DNA of 64,000 nt from Lachnospiraceae bacterium (GCA_910575445.1 CAJTFW010000008.1:150447-214446); one strand, 5' to 3'. Numbered from the stretch's first letter, positions 1 through 9,920 are shown. Made by a program: numbers and translations. The notes: generated from the sequence alone by a model not told the origin.

Positions 1-592
1 CCTTATTTCCATTAACAAAAGCCGTTTTACCCGAAAGTATCTCTCCTGCGGCAGCATTTGCCGATGTCTGGCTGGCTAGACTATTTGCGGTGACTTTTCC
101 TACCCCATTGTGGTATCCTGCTGGAATGGTATAACTTCCTCCACAACTTAGTGTTGCTGTTTTAGCTCCCTGGTTAGGCATACTACCCGTAATCTTATTT
201 CCATTAACAAAAGCCGTTTTACCCGAAAGTATCTCTCCTGCGGCAGCATTTGCCGATGTCTGGCTGGCTAGACTATTTGCGGTGACTTTTCCTGCCCCAT
301 TGTGGTATCCTGCTGGAATGGTATAACTTCCTCCACAATTTAATGCTGCTGTCTTGGCACCTTGGTTAGGCATACTACCTGTACGTTTAGTTTTTGCATC
401 CGTATTATAGTAGGTTCGACCAGCAAGTACTTGTGAGTCTGCAACATTACCTGTAAGCTCTAATGTACCTATCAGTGGATTCCCATCTTTATCTATAATG
501 ACTGCATTTTTTAGTACATCTCCTGCTGCAGCTGTAATTAAATCTAGGTCAGCGCTTCCTCCTATGCTTCCTGGTATCCATATTCTGCTCAC
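1..592 (-). CDS. Phage tail fibre protein with tandem repeat modules (partial, runs off left edge)
   Basis: This frame is open from a GTG start at 592 to the window edge, so the C-terminus is missing. The start overlaps the stop of the upstream gene, which suggests coupled translation. After about 60 N-terminal residues the protein becomes repetitive. Each module of about 64 residues holds GSMPNQGAKT, CGGSYTIPAGYHNG, GKVTANSL and ILSGKTAFVNGNK. Modules of this kind are known from tail fibres of Firmicutes phages. It is the last visible gene of the leftward late operon, after the baseplate genes, which fits a fibre that contacts the host surface. The GTG start is preceded by only a weak ribosome binding site. 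Identification as a fibre is confident; receptor specificity cannot be inferred. Confidence 0.8.
   Translation of the reverse strand, partial: MSRIWIPGSIGGSADLDLITAAAGDVLKNAVIIDKDGNPLIGTLELTGNVADSQVLAGRTYYNTDAKTKRTGSMPNQGAKTAALNCGGSYTIPAGYHNGAGKVTANSLASQTSANAAAGEILSGKTAFVNGNKITGSMPNQGAKTATLSCGGSYTIPAGYHNGVGKVTANSLASQTSANAAAGEILSGKTAFVNGNK
2..385 (-). repeat. Two 192-bp tandem repeats inside the tail fibre gene
   Basis: Bases 2-193 and 194-385 form a direct tandem repeat with a period of exactly 192 bp (64 codons). Only a few substitutions separate the copies, mostly in one short stretch of each unit. Further units may lie beyond the left edge. Such high DNA identity implies recent duplication or homogenisation. 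Confidence 0.9.
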
Positions 593-1020
593 ATTCCAAC
601 ACCTCTCAATCCTATTGTTATATCTGTTACAGGTTTTTTGTATACCTTAAAAGTTGCTACTCCTTCTCCGAGAGTTGCCGTCCCTCCACATAGAATAGAA
701 AAAGCCTTTACATACGCTTTTTGTGTCTCTAAAGAAGCACCATCTGTTAGCGCACTTACCAAAAGTGGTTCTGGACCATCTTTTGCACCATCTACAGATG
801 CTGTCTGTACATAGGGTGCTGTTTCCCCAATCCATCCTGATGCTGCCAAAAAAACGAGTGTTGTATGATTTTGGCATTCCCTTTGATGCTTATTATAAAT
901 TGTGTTATTTAACAGCTTTTCTATAACTTTAGACATTTCTATACCATCTGCAAGAGTCTCTCGATTCCACTGCTCAATTTCCACTGTAAACTCTGGAGGA
1001 GTCTTAATTTCAAATGCCAT
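589..1020 (-). CDS. Phage tail-associated protein of unknown function (143 aa)
   Basis: A compact 143-residue protein, MAFEIKTPPEF at the start and GLRGVGM at the end, with no membrane segment or signal peptide. It sits between a DUF3751-like fibre protein and the repeat-bearing fibre, and its stop overlaps the next start by a few bases. Position suggests a distal tail or fibre-assembly component. I recognise no catalytic motif and would not assign a more specific function. Confidence 0.7.
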   Translation of the reverse strand: MAFEIKTPPEFTVEIEQWNRETLADGIEMSKVIEKLLNNTIYNKHQRECQNHTTLVFLAASGWIGETAPYVQTASVDGAKDGPEPLLVSALTDGASLETQKAYVKAFSILCGGTATLGEGVATFKVYKKPVTDITIGLRGVGM

Positions 1021-1036
1021 ATATTAGCACCTCCCT

Positions 1037-1429
1037 CTAAAAAATCTCATCCATATCATAAATCTGAGGAATATCTGCGTCCTTTCCTTTACGCATAAAA
1101 GTTCGATATGCCACCAAATCTCCCTCTGCATCATATAGACCCATTTCTGATATCTCTTCTCCATCTAATTCTCCCGCTTCTAACGTCGCCGTATAGCGAC
1201 AAGTAGTTTGTGTATCCCCTACATATGTATGTGATTCAATATCTTTGACCAAAAGTTCCTGGTACAATCCGATTTCATTACCAGTTGTAGCAATCGGTTG
1301 TCCGTTTTCATCAACACCACCTTTCCCCCATGCCATTTTGGTAATCGCTGGAAGAAATGCATCACCTGCATGTGCCATACATAATTTCTTTCTTCCTATT
1401 GTAGTAACAACGCCCTTATTATCTGCCAA
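1037..1429 (-). CDS. Phage tail-collar fibre protein, DUF3751-like
   Basis: The 130-residue product begins with VVTTIGRKKLCMAHAGDAFLPAITKMAWGKGG in essence: a TxxGxxxL opening, then ITKMAWG, then EISEMGLYDAEGDLVAYRTF. This pattern is typical of the N-terminal domain of phage tail-collar fibre proteins (DUF3751 type), which attach fibres to the baseplate. Here the domain stands alone and distal parts are encoded by the next two genes. It lies directly after the gpI-like baseplate gene, the usual order in P2/PBSX-type tails. Confidence 0.75.
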   Translation of the reverse strand: MADNKGVVTTIGRKKLCMAHAGDAFLPAITKMAWGKGGVDENGQPIATTGNEIGLYQELLVKDIESHTYVGDTQTTCRYTATLEAGELDGEEISEMGLYDAEGDLVAYRTFMRKGKDADIPQIYDMDEIF

Positions 1430-1446
1430 AATAAATCATCCTCCTT

Positions 1447-2352
1447 CTAAGTTGTACAAAGTCCGCCATTTAATTTTCTACTACCATCCAAGCGCCAAGA
1501 ACCATCTAAAAAATTTTGATTGGTTACTCGAATATCTCCAACTCCAATATTATGTTCTGCTGATGTAAGTATCTTCATCTGCTCTGCTTCTGCAATTTTT
1601 TCTTTTGCCAAGCTTCTTGTCTTTATTGCTTCCGTTATTTTTACCACATTTTTTATACAATCCAATATCCCAATTTGATTTGCAGGTACCGCTTGTACAT
1701 CTATAGATATTTTAACCCCTATACTAATTGGATAAAGGTCTATCTGCTCTAAACTATCATATCTATTTAAACACTGTCCTCTGCCATCTAATCGCCAACT
1801 TCTATCCAATCGGAGTAGTGGCAAATTAAATCTAGGATAAAATGATGTGATAAACTCTATAGAGATTGTACTTTTCAAAGCTATATCATATATTCCTCCA
1901 TATTTTACCCATAGCGAAAATAACATATTAGCTGGTAGCATAAGCAATACAATCCCATAAATCTCTTTTGCAAATCGGATATCTAAATCAATTACTTGCA
2001 CTTTAACCTGATATTCTCTGACTGTAGCAACAAAACCATTGGCACACATAGAAGCCAATTTTTGAATTAACATCCTCCAAGTATACGGCAAATTCATAAA
2101 CCACCTAGCTTGTACTCTTATTCTCCTGCTTTCCAAAGTGTCATCACGGGAGGGTAAAATATTCAATATTTTCTCAAATCTTGAAATCCCATATTCATCA
2201 GCCGTTGCAATAAATTCATTGTATAAAACTCTATCAGCAGCTTTCCACACAAGGACAAATTCAGGATTTTCTGCTTCTAGTGTGATATTCGTTTCCTTAT
2301 ACTCTGCTATAAACGGAGGAAGATAGGAAACAAGGTCAACCTCTCTTATCAT
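1447..2352 (-). CDS. Baseplate/tail protein, gpI (YmfQ/DUF2313)-like
   Basis: A 301-residue protein that follows baseplate protein J, where P2 gpI or PBSX XkdU-type proteins are encoded. The N-terminal half has EFIATADEYGISRFEKILNI and RRIRVQARWFMNLPYTWRML, the region shared by gpI-like proteins that link the baseplate to the fibres. The C-terminal third contains three short related segments (RLDRSWRLDGRGQ, DGSWRLDGSRKLNG), which look like small repeats. The start overlaps the end of gpJ by four bases. Confidence 0.75.
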   Translation of the reverse strand: MIREVDLVSYLPPFIAEYKETNITLEAENPEFVLVWKAADRVLYNEFIATADEYGISRFEKILNILPSRDDTLESRRIRVQARWFMNLPYTWRMLIQKLASMCANGFVATVREYQVKVQVIDLDIRFAKEIYGIVLLMLPANMLFSLWVKYGGIYDIALKSTISIEFITSFYPRFNLPLLRLDRSWRLDGRGQCLNRYDSLEQIDLYPISIGVKISIDVQAVPANQIGILDCIKNVVKITEAIKTRSLAKEKIAEAEQMKILTSAEHNIGVGDIRVTNQNFLDGSWRLDGSRKLNGGLCTT

Positions 2353-3548
2353 CCGCTTACACCACCTAATACTGGAATCTCATATTTGTCCAAAATCAGA
2401 TTCTCCATCGAATCATTTAGTGATGTATTTTGAACATCCACAACCCCTCGAACTCCTAACATTCGAGTATCTACTTGACTTATTCTAACAATCAGATAGG
2501 AAGTATCTGCCCATTCCTTTCTTAAATCAAGAAAATAATCAGAAACCGCAGATTCTAACAAAGCTTGGAGATTATTCCATCCATATCCATTTTCAAATGT
2601 CAGTGTCGTTTTAACAGTAATAGGTTTAGCTGCTGCACTTTTTACAGTTACTACATGACCAATCGGTGCAAGTCCATAGCCTTCTCCTGCATTGCTTTCT
2701 GGGTCTATTACTTCTTGTACATGCTGGATGAGCGCATCTGAAGCAACTCCATATTCCGAATTAAGAATAGTCAAAAGCACAGTCCCTCCAATTGTCAGCT
2801 TTTTTTCTTTTCCAGCAAAAAAGACTGCATCCAGCCAAGATTTTACTTCTTCATTTAAAGATTCTTTTATGCTATTATACCAATACTCCACACTCTCTGT
2901 TGGAATCATTTCTGCAGGAGAAATATCACTGTTCCACACCCGTGTTACCTTAGTTTTTCCCACTCCAGGAATCGCATTAGTCTTTTCTAAGTAATCCCGC
3001 ATGTTTCCCCCAAACGCATTTTCATCAAAAGAATCAAAGTAGCGCTGTCGTAAATCTTCTGTATCTTCTTCATCTTCTCCTGGAATTAGAATCTCTGTCA
3101 GTTCTGCACTTTGTAGTCCTTTGATATATTCCATAGGAATCATTGTGCCTAAAAACTGATTTCCAATCTTACCAGCAGTTTCACATTCTACTCGATATTC
3201 TCCATCTACAATCTTATCTGTGACTATGTAATTAATATCTCCGATATTAAATCGCTGATGAGAGACATCAATATTATTGGGAACAAATACGCCTTTTAGA
3301 GTTGCTCTGGTTGCCTGATAAGGAACAATTCCTCGTTCCTGACAGCGTAAAATCAAAAATTCCCTGGAAGCAGTATCACCATAAGCTTCTCGCAGAATGG
3401 TATCAAGTTCAATATACAAAATCTGAAGCTCAATCGCTGTTGGAGAATGAGTATCCCATATAACAGAACCTTCGCGTTTATCAAATTTATCAGGTACACG
3501 GGCGAGCATCCGTTCTAAGATTGTTTCGTAAGTAGTATTTTCATACAC
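2349..3548 (-). CDS. Baseplate assembly protein J (XkdT-like)
   Basis: A 399-residue protein of the Baseplate_J family. It has the characteristic PTAIELQILYIELDTILREAY and FLILRCQERGI near residues 35-75, and the central YFDSFDENAFGGNMRDYLEKTNAIPGVGK motif region (RQRYxxS...FGGN...Y...PGV). The protein forms the inner baseplate wedge. It overlaps its neighbours by a few bases on both sides, consistent with one translationally coupled baseplate operon. Length is usual for the PBSX XkdT group. Confidence 0.9.
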   Translation of the reverse strand: MYENTTYETILERMLARVPDKFDKREGSVIWDTHSPTAIELQILYIELDTILREAYGDTASREFLILRCQERGIVPYQATRATLKGVFVPNNIDVSHQRFNIGDINYIVTDKIVDGEYRVECETAGKIGNQFLGTMIPMEYIKGLQSAELTEILIPGEDEEDTEDLRQRYFDSFDENAFGGNMRDYLEKTNAIPGVGKTKVTRVWNSDISPAEMIPTESVEYWYNSIKESLNEEVKSWLDAVFFAGKEKKLTIGGTVLLTILNSEYGVASDALIQHVQEVIDPESNAGEGYGLAPIGHVVTVKSAAAKPITVKTTLTFENGYGWNNLQALLESAVSDYFLDLRKEWADTSYLIVRISQVDTRMLGVRGVVDVQNTSLNDSMENLILDKYEIPVLGGVSG

Positions 3549-3955
3549 TAGAAGTTCACCTCCTTTTCTGCTTGTATGTCCCCAAAAATGGTATGTACTA
3601 TAAATGTTACGTGAATAACCCCTTTTTGCGGAAAATCAAATTCAAAATTGTCAACACTTTGAATTCTGTCATCACAGAGCAGCGCTTCTGTAATGCGTCG
3701 CTTTAATTCTGGGCAAACATAAGTCACAGGTTCACCGAACAAGTCTAAGAGTTCGATGCCATAATTCCAAGAATACATAATATATTGATAGCGCTCAGTC
3801 ATAATAATTTTATAGACAGCTTGTTTTACCGCTTCTAGACCATCTGTATAGCCTCTTATCAAATGTGCTTCTCTTTGCATCTGATAGGTAAAACTAGGAC
3901 GGTTCTCAATCTCAAAGTCCTGATCTAAAAATCCAACAGTGGAAGGAATCATCAC
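3548..3955 (-). CDS. Baseplate wedge protein, DUF2634/GPW-gp25-like (XkdS)
   Basis: A 135-residue protein with ERYQYIMYSWNYGIELLDLFG followed by ELKRRITEALLCDDRIQSVDNFEF. This is the DUF2634 layout found in XkdS-type proteins, functional relatives of the T4 gp25 wedge. It lies immediately upstream of gpJ with a one-base overlap. A second possible start (the next Met) is one codon in. Assignment rests on the motif and the invariant gene order. Confidence 0.85.
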   Translation of the reverse strand: MMIPSTVGFLDQDFEIENRPSFTYQMQREAHLIRGYTDGLEAVKQAVYKIIMTERYQYIMYSWNYGIELLDLFGEPVTYVCPELKRRITEALLCDDRIQSVDNFEFDFPQKGVIHVTFIVHTIFGDIQAEKEVNF

Positions 3956-4353
3956 TTACCTCCTATCCGGTCAATAACTATAAACTTCTGTCCCTCCTGC
4001 TGCCGAAGCAGTATCACTTCATCTCCGACTTCTAAAGCATTATGCATCAGGAAATTCATCTCTCCTGCAATTCCATGTATGTGAGGTGGTGGTGCTGGTG
4101 TCTTTCCATCCTCCAAGACTCCCACTTTTGTATCCCACTGAACGGTTACACTTGTCATATAATCTGTAACATTCCTTGTTAGAACAAGCTGCCCTTCACT
4201 AAGAATCATTTTCTGTTCCACATTGATTTTTAAAGGCTCTTTAGAAATAACTTCTCCAAAATATACATTGACAGGCTTTGAAGCATCTCTTTCTTCCCTA
4301 GAAGCTTTTTTCATAGCTTCTACAAGCGCATTTGCATCAGCCAACAAACTCAC
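3952..4353 (-). CDS. DUF2577 phage baseplate protein (XkdR-like)
   Basis: A 133-residue product with an N-terminal helical part, then a beta-rich domain (VNVYFGEVISKEPLKINVEQK) and the sequence ILLRQQEGQKFIVIDRIGG at the end. This matches DUF2577, an OB-like baseplate component coded between XkdQ and XkdS in PBSX-like phages. Start and stop overlap the neighbouring genes. Confidence 0.8.
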   Translation of the reverse strand: MSLLADANALVEAMKKASREERDASKPVNVYFGEVISKEPLKINVEQKMILSEGQLVLTRNVTDYMTSVTVQWDTKVGVLEDGKTPAPPPHIHGIAGEMNFLMHNALEVGDEVILLRQQEGQKFIVIDRIGGK

Positions 4354-5317
4354 CTCCTCGTAAGGTCAAATCCATCCAATGCTCGCTTTCTTTATATGTA
4401 TGCTTACAGCTTTCTACCAGCATAAAATTTCTAAGCTTCATATCTCCCAAATCGAGATTTACCACAATCATACTTCCAGCCCTTACCCGATTGTCACCTA
4501 GTACCTTTGTAAGCTTTAGATTACGGGTCTTCTTGTTATACAGCTTCAGAAGAGCATCCACTTTCGCTATACCATTTTCTCCCTTTTTTAAGGTGTCAAA
4601 GTATTGCAAAATCCCCCACTTATTAATATTGCCTGAGTCTTGTGCGATATAGACCTCCCGAAAACCAGTATCTTCATTGTCATAGGTCAGCTTAATCTTA
4701 TTGTAGGTATTGTCATCAATCGATGAAGTATATTCAAAATTTTGCCCTGTTTCTTCATCCACCATCAAATAGGCGCCTGGACTTCCAACTGCCATAGAAG
4801 ACAGATGTTTCAGTGTCAGCTTTCCAAAATCATCATATAGAACAAACATTTCTCCTGTATTTGTCAACGTTAGGTCCAGCGCATTTTGTAACATTTCAAA
4901 GAGTGAAGTATTTTCTTCCACTCTGGATTCAATCACATAGCCGGTATTCTCTAACATGCCAACATTCAGCGCATAATCAGCTGCAATCATCTTTAGGAAC
5001 TGGTCTGCGGTTTTGTTTTCATAGACAATCGTATCTTTATTTTTCAAATAACGCAGTTGGTCATATGCAGTAACAGTGATAATCTGCTCCTTTGCCCGTT
5101 GCTGTTTAAATACAAAGCCAAAAAATATTTCATCGCCATCTGCTTTCATCCTGACTGCACTTCCCTCTGAGAAATCAAGTACATCATCTTTGAGCACCTT
5201 AAAAATCAACTTTCCAGGAGTATCTTTTCGCTCTGTTGTCCATTCAATTCCTTCTTCTATTGCTGGAAGATATGCTTTTGTACCATGCTCATTCCCAATT
5301 AAAAGTTCCACACTCAA
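4337..5317 (-). CDS. Baseplate hub protein, XkdQ/YqbQ-like
   Basis: A 326-residue protein related to XkdQ, a hub or spike-related component (gpD/gp27-like fold in contractile tails). The N-terminus VELLIGNEHGTKAYLPAIEEGIEWTTERKDTPGKLIF and the internal FGFVFKQQRAKEQIITVTAYDQLRYLKNKDT region are typical. The frame starts with TTG at 5317, 11 bases after a strong AAAGGAGG; GTG at 5311 is the alternative, and no ATG is suitably placed. It follows the LysM protein and precedes DUF2577. Confidence 0.85.
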   Translation of the reverse strand: MSVELLIGNEHGTKAYLPAIEEGIEWTTERKDTPGKLIFKVLKDDVLDFSEGSAVRMKADGDEIFFGFVFKQQRAKEQIITVTAYDQLRYLKNKDTIVYENKTADQFLKMIAADYALNVGMLENTGYVIESRVEENTSLFEMLQNALDLTLTNTGEMFVLYDDFGKLTLKHLSSMAVGSPGAYLMVDEETGQNFEYTSSIDDNTYNKIKLTYDNEDTGFREVYIAQDSGNINKWGILQYFDTLKKGENGIAKVDALLKLYNKKTRNLKLTKVLGDNRVRAGSMIVVNLDLGDMKLRNFMLVESCKHTYKESEHWMDLTLRGGEFVG

Positions 5318-5331
5318 TATAGATGCCTCCT

Positions 5332-6021
5332 TTAAATCGCTGGAATGGTCAGAACCTGTCCTGGATAAATCAGATTAGGATTTCCACCGATTACACTTCG
5401 ATTAGCGTTATAAATAACAGAATATTTGGAACCATTTCCATAAAATTTCTTGGCAATATTCCAGAGACAATCGCCCTTTACTACGGTGTAGGTCTGAGCA
5501 GTTGTTGGTGCGGGAGAAGCAGTTGTCTCTCTTGGAGGTTCTACACTCGCTTTAGGTTTTTCCATATGAAAACTAATATTTATCGTCTTAGTCCCATAAT
5601 CTCTCCATTGCTTCAGCTTTATCTTTACAATCAAATCAAAGCCATCTTTTGCATCTTCTGTGATTTTATAGTCCTCCATAGATACTTTGATATTGGTGTC
5701 AAATAATTGTCTTCCGTTTGGATGCTCCCGACATACAATAAATTGAAAAGGTTTCCTACTTGTCTTTAGGGATTCAAAATAATCCAGAAAGTAGTCAGCA
5801 CCTTTAAAACCTGCTTTATAGACTGCAAATGGGTATTTTACCTGCGGTATCATACACTCAAATTCAATATCTGTAAGCTCTGCTTTTTTCAGGATATTGA
5901 CTTCTCCTTCATTTATTAAAGTGACTGTCTCATTCGCATTATTAATCTTTACTGCAAGTTTAGAAGGAGCAACTGGTAATAAACATTTTTTCAGATAAAA
6001 ATCATATCCGTTCTTTGCCAC
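5332..6021 (-). CDS. LysM-domain tail protein (XkdP-like)
   Basis: A 229-residue protein. Residues 1-145 form a beta-rich domain ([33 protein letters not shown]) shared by XkdP-like proteins. A proline- and threonine-rich linker follows. The C-terminus is a LysM module, [20 protein letters not shown] ... [14 protein letters not shown]. In contractile tails this protein connects the baseplate hub to the tube and can bind peptidoglycan. The start overlaps the tape-measure stop by one base. Confidence 0.9.
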   Translation of the reverse strand: MAKNGYDFYLKKCLLPVAPSKLAVKINNANETVTLINEGEVNILKKAELTDIEFECMIPQVKYPFAVYKAGFKGADYFLDYFESLKTSRKPFQFIVCREHPNGRQLFDTNIKVSMEDYKITEDAKDGFDLIVKIKLKQWRDYGTKTINISFHMEKPKASVEPPRETTASPAPTTAQTYTVVKGDCLWNIAKKFYGNGSKYSVIYNANRSVIGGNPNLIYPGQVLTIPAI

Positions 6022-8759
6022 TAAATATGCACCCCTTCCGTTGAAATCTCAATAGCCTCATTCACCGCATCCGTAAGGCCAGAAACCACGCCATCCAAAT
6101 CCATTCCATTCTTGATGGTGTTATGGTTTGTCTGTTCAATATTGACTTCTGCAGTTGTAAAGCGGTTAATAGTTTCTTGTTCTGCAATATCCCTTAGATA
6201 TTTTAGTTCTTCTCCTGTAATATCCATAGCATCTGCCATAGCTCCTGTATTTCCTGCAATATCTTCTATGCCACTGCCAATCCCACCAGAAGTCAATGCA
6301 TCTGCATAATCATCAGCAGATGGAATGTCAGTAGTGCCGAACACTGAAGAAGGATCAAAGTTCGCTATGCTTTCATCAATCCCTTCTCCAAAGGAATATC
6401 CAACATCCCAAGCCGTTCCATACTCGAACCGTTCTAAGTGCAGGCTGGAAGCATCTATTTTGGACATGATTTCTTCACCCTGCCCGAAAGTTCCATCTAC
6501 CCAACTTCCAAGGGAATCCCGCCACCCGGCAACCGCCCCAGCAAGGTTTGAACCAAAAATTGTATCAATAGCACAAGCCAGCGATTCAAGCAGTCCAAGG
6601 ACGCAATCTACCAGGTCAAAAAATAACCGGGCAATCGCACCCACTGGATCATTGAATACATTAGCGAAAAAGTTTGCAAAGGCAGCTATAAAATTCCAAA
6701 GCACCAAAAAAATATCAATCACAAAGTTAATCAGGGTGACAAACAGATTTCCGATAAAAGCAGCTGCTACCATAAACACGCCACAAATAATACCCGTTGC
6801 GGAAACAGAAGTCCCGGCAAATTTATTAACCGCCGCCACCGCTGCATAAAACAACGCAATCAAAGTGATAATCAGAACGATTATCCAGACGATAGGACAA
6901 GCATACATAGCAGCATTAAGCCCGTTTTGTGCTGCGATTTCTGCCGCTGTTGCTGCTGTCAGTCCCCCAGTTGCTGCTGCATGGAGCATCTGCGCTACCG
7001 CCATAGCAACGTGAAGTCCTTTACTTATTAGATTTATAGCATTTACTGCCATTTGCCATCCGTAATATACAGCCAAAGCTCCAGCTACGCCCAAAATAAT
7101 AGGGGATAGCCAAGACCAATTATCAGCCAAAAACAGTACCCCATCGATAAGCAGAGCGAAAATTCCCAATGCTACCACACCAATAAGAGACAGAGCATCA
7201 ATAACACCATTTGCAAAGTCCCATAACGCTTGTGAATTGGTGATATGTTCTATAATGGGCAAAGCAACGGTAGCAAGCATAGAAAGAGCATCCACCGCAT
7301 GATCTGTCATCTGCCCGAAATCGTCACTGTTAGCAACTTTATTTAGTTCTTCCAGAACAGGCTGTAAAGCCATCAAAGCGGTATTTTCAAAAGAAGTCCA
7401 GACCTGTTCAAAAGTCATTGGCATACTTTCAAATTTTTCGTTGGTTTCATCAGCCGCTGCAAACATAGCCGCTTTCACAATATCAGCAGTGATTTTTCCT
7501 TCTGCTGCCATATCTTTTAATTCCCCTTTAGGGACTTCTAGATAATCAGCAATCGTCTGGATGATGTTTGGGGCTTGTTCCAAGATACTGTTGTATTCCT
7601 CACCCCTTAAAACTCCCGAACCCATAGCCTGCGTTAGCTGCAACATAGCCGCATCAATTCCGGCCGCTTCTGTTCCGGCAATCCGAAACTGCTTGTTGAC
7701 CTGCTCCATGAAAGCGATGATTTCCTGTGAACTGTCAAAGGCATCACCAGCCATAAGTCCTAGTTTTGAAACTGCGTCAGCCGTTGCCTGATATGCGCCC
7801 CTTGATCGTTCTGCTGAAAGATAAATCATATCCTGTAATTCCTGCGTTGTCTGTAAGCCGTCATTCATCATATTCAGGCGGGCAGTTGTAGAAGCAAGGG
7901 TATCCGACAAATTCAATGCATTTAAAAGTGTTTGAACTGTAACATAAGCGGCTACAACCCCACCGAGCATTCGCATCAGTTCATTTGCTTCATGTGTCCC
8001 TTGTTCAATCTCCCGATTCAGCCGTCCTTGCTCATCTACATTATCCCGAATATGCCTTTCTGTATCGCCTATAATCTGCTGCAATCTCAAATAAGCATCA
8101 TTTGCTGCCTGAACATCCATATCGCCCATAGCCCGGTTAAGATTCTGTTGCTCCCGTACTGCCTGATCCAGTTGCCCACGCAACAATTCCAATTCCGCAT
8201 TTGCGGCATCCGTCCCCATGTTCAAAGGATTGTTTTCGATTGTCTGAATCCTATTTCTTACATGACCAATTTTTACAGCAAGACTGTTCAAATCCTGAAA
8301 TGCTTCTGGTGGAAAGATATCTGTGTTATATGCCTGCCTTGCAATAGCATCTTGTGTCGTGCTTAACTGTTCAAGCATAGCATTTGTACTTTGAACTTCC
8401 TGTCGAAATCGTTCCATTCCACTTCCAGTGAACACTTCCAAACTGCCAGACTGCCATTGAATAGGTACATCAACAGGCGGCGGCTGATCTATGATTGGAT
8501 TTGGTGGTACTGGATTTACTGGAATATCAATCGGGGGCGGGGAAGGGGGTGGGGCAATCTCTGGTGAACCCGTGCCCTGAATAGCTGCATCTAATTCCTG
8601 AACGGCAATAGTTGCCCGATTTATGGATTCCCTTGCTGCTTCAATGGAAGCCGTGTCAACGGGTGAGTTCATAGTCTGGTGCAAATCTTCCATAGCAGAA
8701 AGTCCCAAATTCACAGAATCAATCACCTGATATAAAATGCTTGTAAAGTTATCTTGCAA
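6021..8759 (-). CDS. Tail tape measure protein
   Basis: At 912 residues this is the longest late protein. It has a coiled N-terminal region with a Pro-rich stretch (residues about 70-95), the tape-measure core motif [24 protein letters not shown] ... [25 protein letters not shown], and a long hydrophobic middle with several candidate membrane segments (about residues 490-720). Tape-measure proteins set tail length and can insert in the host membrane during DNA ejection. Position between the tail chaperone and the LysM protein is canonical. A short tail is implied. Confidence 0.95.
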   Translation of the reverse strand: MQDNFTSILYQVIDSVNLGLSAMEDLHQTMNSPVDTASIEAARESINRATIAVQELDAAIQGTGSPEIAPPPSPPPIDIPVNPVPPNPIIDQPPPVDVPIQWQSGSLEVFTGSGMERFRQEVQSTNAMLEQLSTTQDAIARQAYNTDIFPPEAFQDLNSLAVKIGHVRNRIQTIENNPLNMGTDAANAELELLRGQLDQAVREQQNLNRAMGDMDVQAANDAYLRLQQIIGDTERHIRDNVDEQGRLNREIEQGTHEANELMRMLGGVVAAYVTVQTLLNALNLSDTLASTTARLNMMNDGLQTTQELQDMIYLSAERSRGAYQATADAVSKLGLMAGDAFDSSQEIIAFMEQVNKQFRIAGTEAAGIDAAMLQLTQAMGSGVLRGEEYNSILEQAPNIIQTIADYLEVPKGELKDMAAEGKITADIVKAAMFAAADETNEKFESMPMTFEQVWTSFENTALMALQPVLEELNKVANSDDFGQMTDHAVDALSMLATVALPIIEHITNSQALWDFANGVIDALSLIGVVALGIFALLIDGVLFLADNWSWLSPIILGVAGALAVYYGWQMAVNAINLISKGLHVAMAVAQMLHAAATGGLTAATAAEIAAQNGLNAAMYACPIVWIIVLIITLIALFYAAVAAVNKFAGTSVSATGIICGVFMVAAAFIGNLFVTLINFVIDIFLVLWNFIAAFANFFANVFNDPVGAIARLFFDLVDCVLGLLESLACAIDTIFGSNLAGAVAGWRDSLGSWVDGTFGQGEEIMSKIDASSLHLERFEYGTAWDVGYSFGEGIDESIANFDPSSVFGTTDIPSADDYADALTSGGIGSGIEDIAGNTGAMADAMDITGEELKYLRDIAEQETINRFTTAEVNIEQTNHNTIKNGMDLDGVVSGLTDAVNEAIEISTEGVHI

Positions 8760-8790
8760 TTCAATAGATGATCTTATACTCCCTATACTA

Positions 8791-9419
8791 TCACCGTCCT
8801 TTCTTCCCTTTTTTCGCCTTACGTTTCATTTCCTTTTCTTTTTCCTTATCATTCTTCATTTTTACTTTAATTGCTGCTACAACAAAGGCTTTTTCCTGTT
8901 CATTCAGAGCAAGAAAAACAGAAGGAAGAATATGTAATTTCAGAAGGGCATAGTAAGCAAAATTCGCTTCCCAATCCCCTTCTTCAATCAGTTTTTTGCT
9001 TCGTCCACCCTATCCTGAAAAGAAGTGTCAAAGCCCTGGAATCTCTGCACAAACGCAGCCAAATCATTATATTCTCCAGGGTCATCTACCATAGCAAGCA
9101 ACAGTTCCTCAGGAGTCATGGCATCGTAAGAATCCTGTAATTCCTTGTCGTACAAATCCGGTACAACCACAGAAGCCACAATCATCTTTTGAATATACAG
9201 ACTAGACTTTAGCTTTGGCCGGAACATATTGGGCTTTCCGGTAACAGATACGTCTATTGTGCAGTCATCCCTGATATTTTCATTTTCTCTGGAAGTAATA
9301 TGCCGAAACTCCCATTCTAAGGGCTTACCGTTCTCATCCATTAGGGACTTTGTAGGCGCATACATCCCATTCTTTTTCTCAACCTTGTTTGCTTTCATAA
9401 ATCTGCTGAATTTTGACAT
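8791..9419 (-). CDS. Tail assembly chaperone, -1 frameshift fusion product
   Basis: The chaperone frame (start 9419) ends at a TGA at 8988-8990, directly after the heptamer A AAA AAC (8991-8997). A -1 shift there opens 66 further codons, LIEEGDWEANFAYYALLKLH onward, ending in a Lys-rich tail at the TGA at 8791. The added part reads like coding sequence and fills the otherwise empty gap before the tape measure gene. Long-tailed phages commonly make such a G/GT-type pair by programmed frameshift. I infer this from sequence and position; efficiency is unknown. Confidence 0.8.
8988..9419 (-). CDS. Tail assembly chaperone, unshifted product (XkdN-like)
   Basis: A 143-residue protein, MSKFSRFMKANKVEKKNGMY at the start, with a mixed alpha/beta body (ITSRENENIRDDCTIDVSVTG, EELLLAMVDDPGEYNDLAAFVQRFQGFD). 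It matches the XkdN type of tail chaperone between the tube and tape-measure genes. It coats the tape measure during tail assembly and is not in the finished virion. The stop follows a slippery heptamer, so the longer fusion is also expected. Confidence 0.85.
   Translation of the reverse strand: MSKFSRFMKANKVEKKNGMYAPTKSLMDENGKPLEWEFRHITSRENENIRDDCTIDVSVTGKPNMFRPKLKSSLYIQKMIVASVVVPDLYDKELQDSYDAMTPEELLLAMVDDPGEYNDLAAFVQRFQGFDTSFQDRVDEAKN
8991..8997 (-). promoter_or_regulatory. Programmed -1 frameshift slippery site A AAA AAC
   Basis: On the minus strand the reading frame is GCA AAA AAC TGA. The heptamer fits X XXY YYZ exactly and the zero-frame stop follows at once, both typical of tail chaperone recoding sites. 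I did not find an obvious strong downstream pseudoknot by eye. Confidence 0.8.
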
Positions 9420-9437
9420 TTCTTTATTCTCCTTCTC

Positions 9438-9920
9438 TTAATTTGTTAAAAAGCCTTCTAAATCTTTGAACATCTCTGGCATCTTGAAATCTTCAAAGGT
9501 GAAATCCATATCTTCATCCAAATATTCACCATCTGCATCAAACTTCGCCAAAATTCCTCCATCAATATTGCAGTCCATCAAAATCATCGTTTGCCGACCA
9601 ACTGCAGAAGTTTTGTCTTCATTGGAAATCTGAATTTCAAAATAAATATCTTCCCCAGTATCTTTATACTGCATCATCATCTGCCGGAAGATAGAAGTGT
9701 TGTAATGGAAAGTTGCACTTCCAGTTCCTTTCCATCCTGAAGCTTTATTTCCCTTTCCAGTCTTGCCAAGAATTGGAACTTCTGTCTTATTCTTCTCGAA
9801 CTTCGCTTCCAGATTAATTGCCTGCATAAAATTATAGCGGCGTGTGCCAATCGTAATAAAACACTCTGCTAACGCTGCAAAAACTGTATCTTTGGCTTTC
9901 ATCACTACATTACCATTCAT
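9438..9920 (-). CDS. Tail tube protein (XkdM/DUF2001-like)
   Basis: A 160-residue protein with LEAKFEKNKTEVPILGKTGKGNKASGWKGTGSATFHYNTSIFRQMM, the pattern of XkdM-type tail tube proteins (DUF2001). It makes the inner tube inside the contractile sheath. It lies directly after the sheath gene with an AAGGAAG-type ribosome binding site, and length is typical. Confidence 0.9.
   Translation of the reverse strand: MNGNVVMKAKDTVFAALAECFITIGTRRYNFMQAINLEAKFEKNKTEVPILGKTGKGNKASGWKGTGSATFHYNTSIFRQMMMQYKDTGEDIYFEIQISNEDKTSAVGRQTMILMDCNIDGGILAKFDADGEYLDEDMDFTFEDFKMPEMFKDLEGFLTN

Noticed and set aside
1..385. Tandem repeats as a possible CRISPR array or diversity-generating template
   Set aside because: The repeats are in-frame protein modules of 192 bp without spacers, and no reverse transcriptase or Cas gene is in the window.
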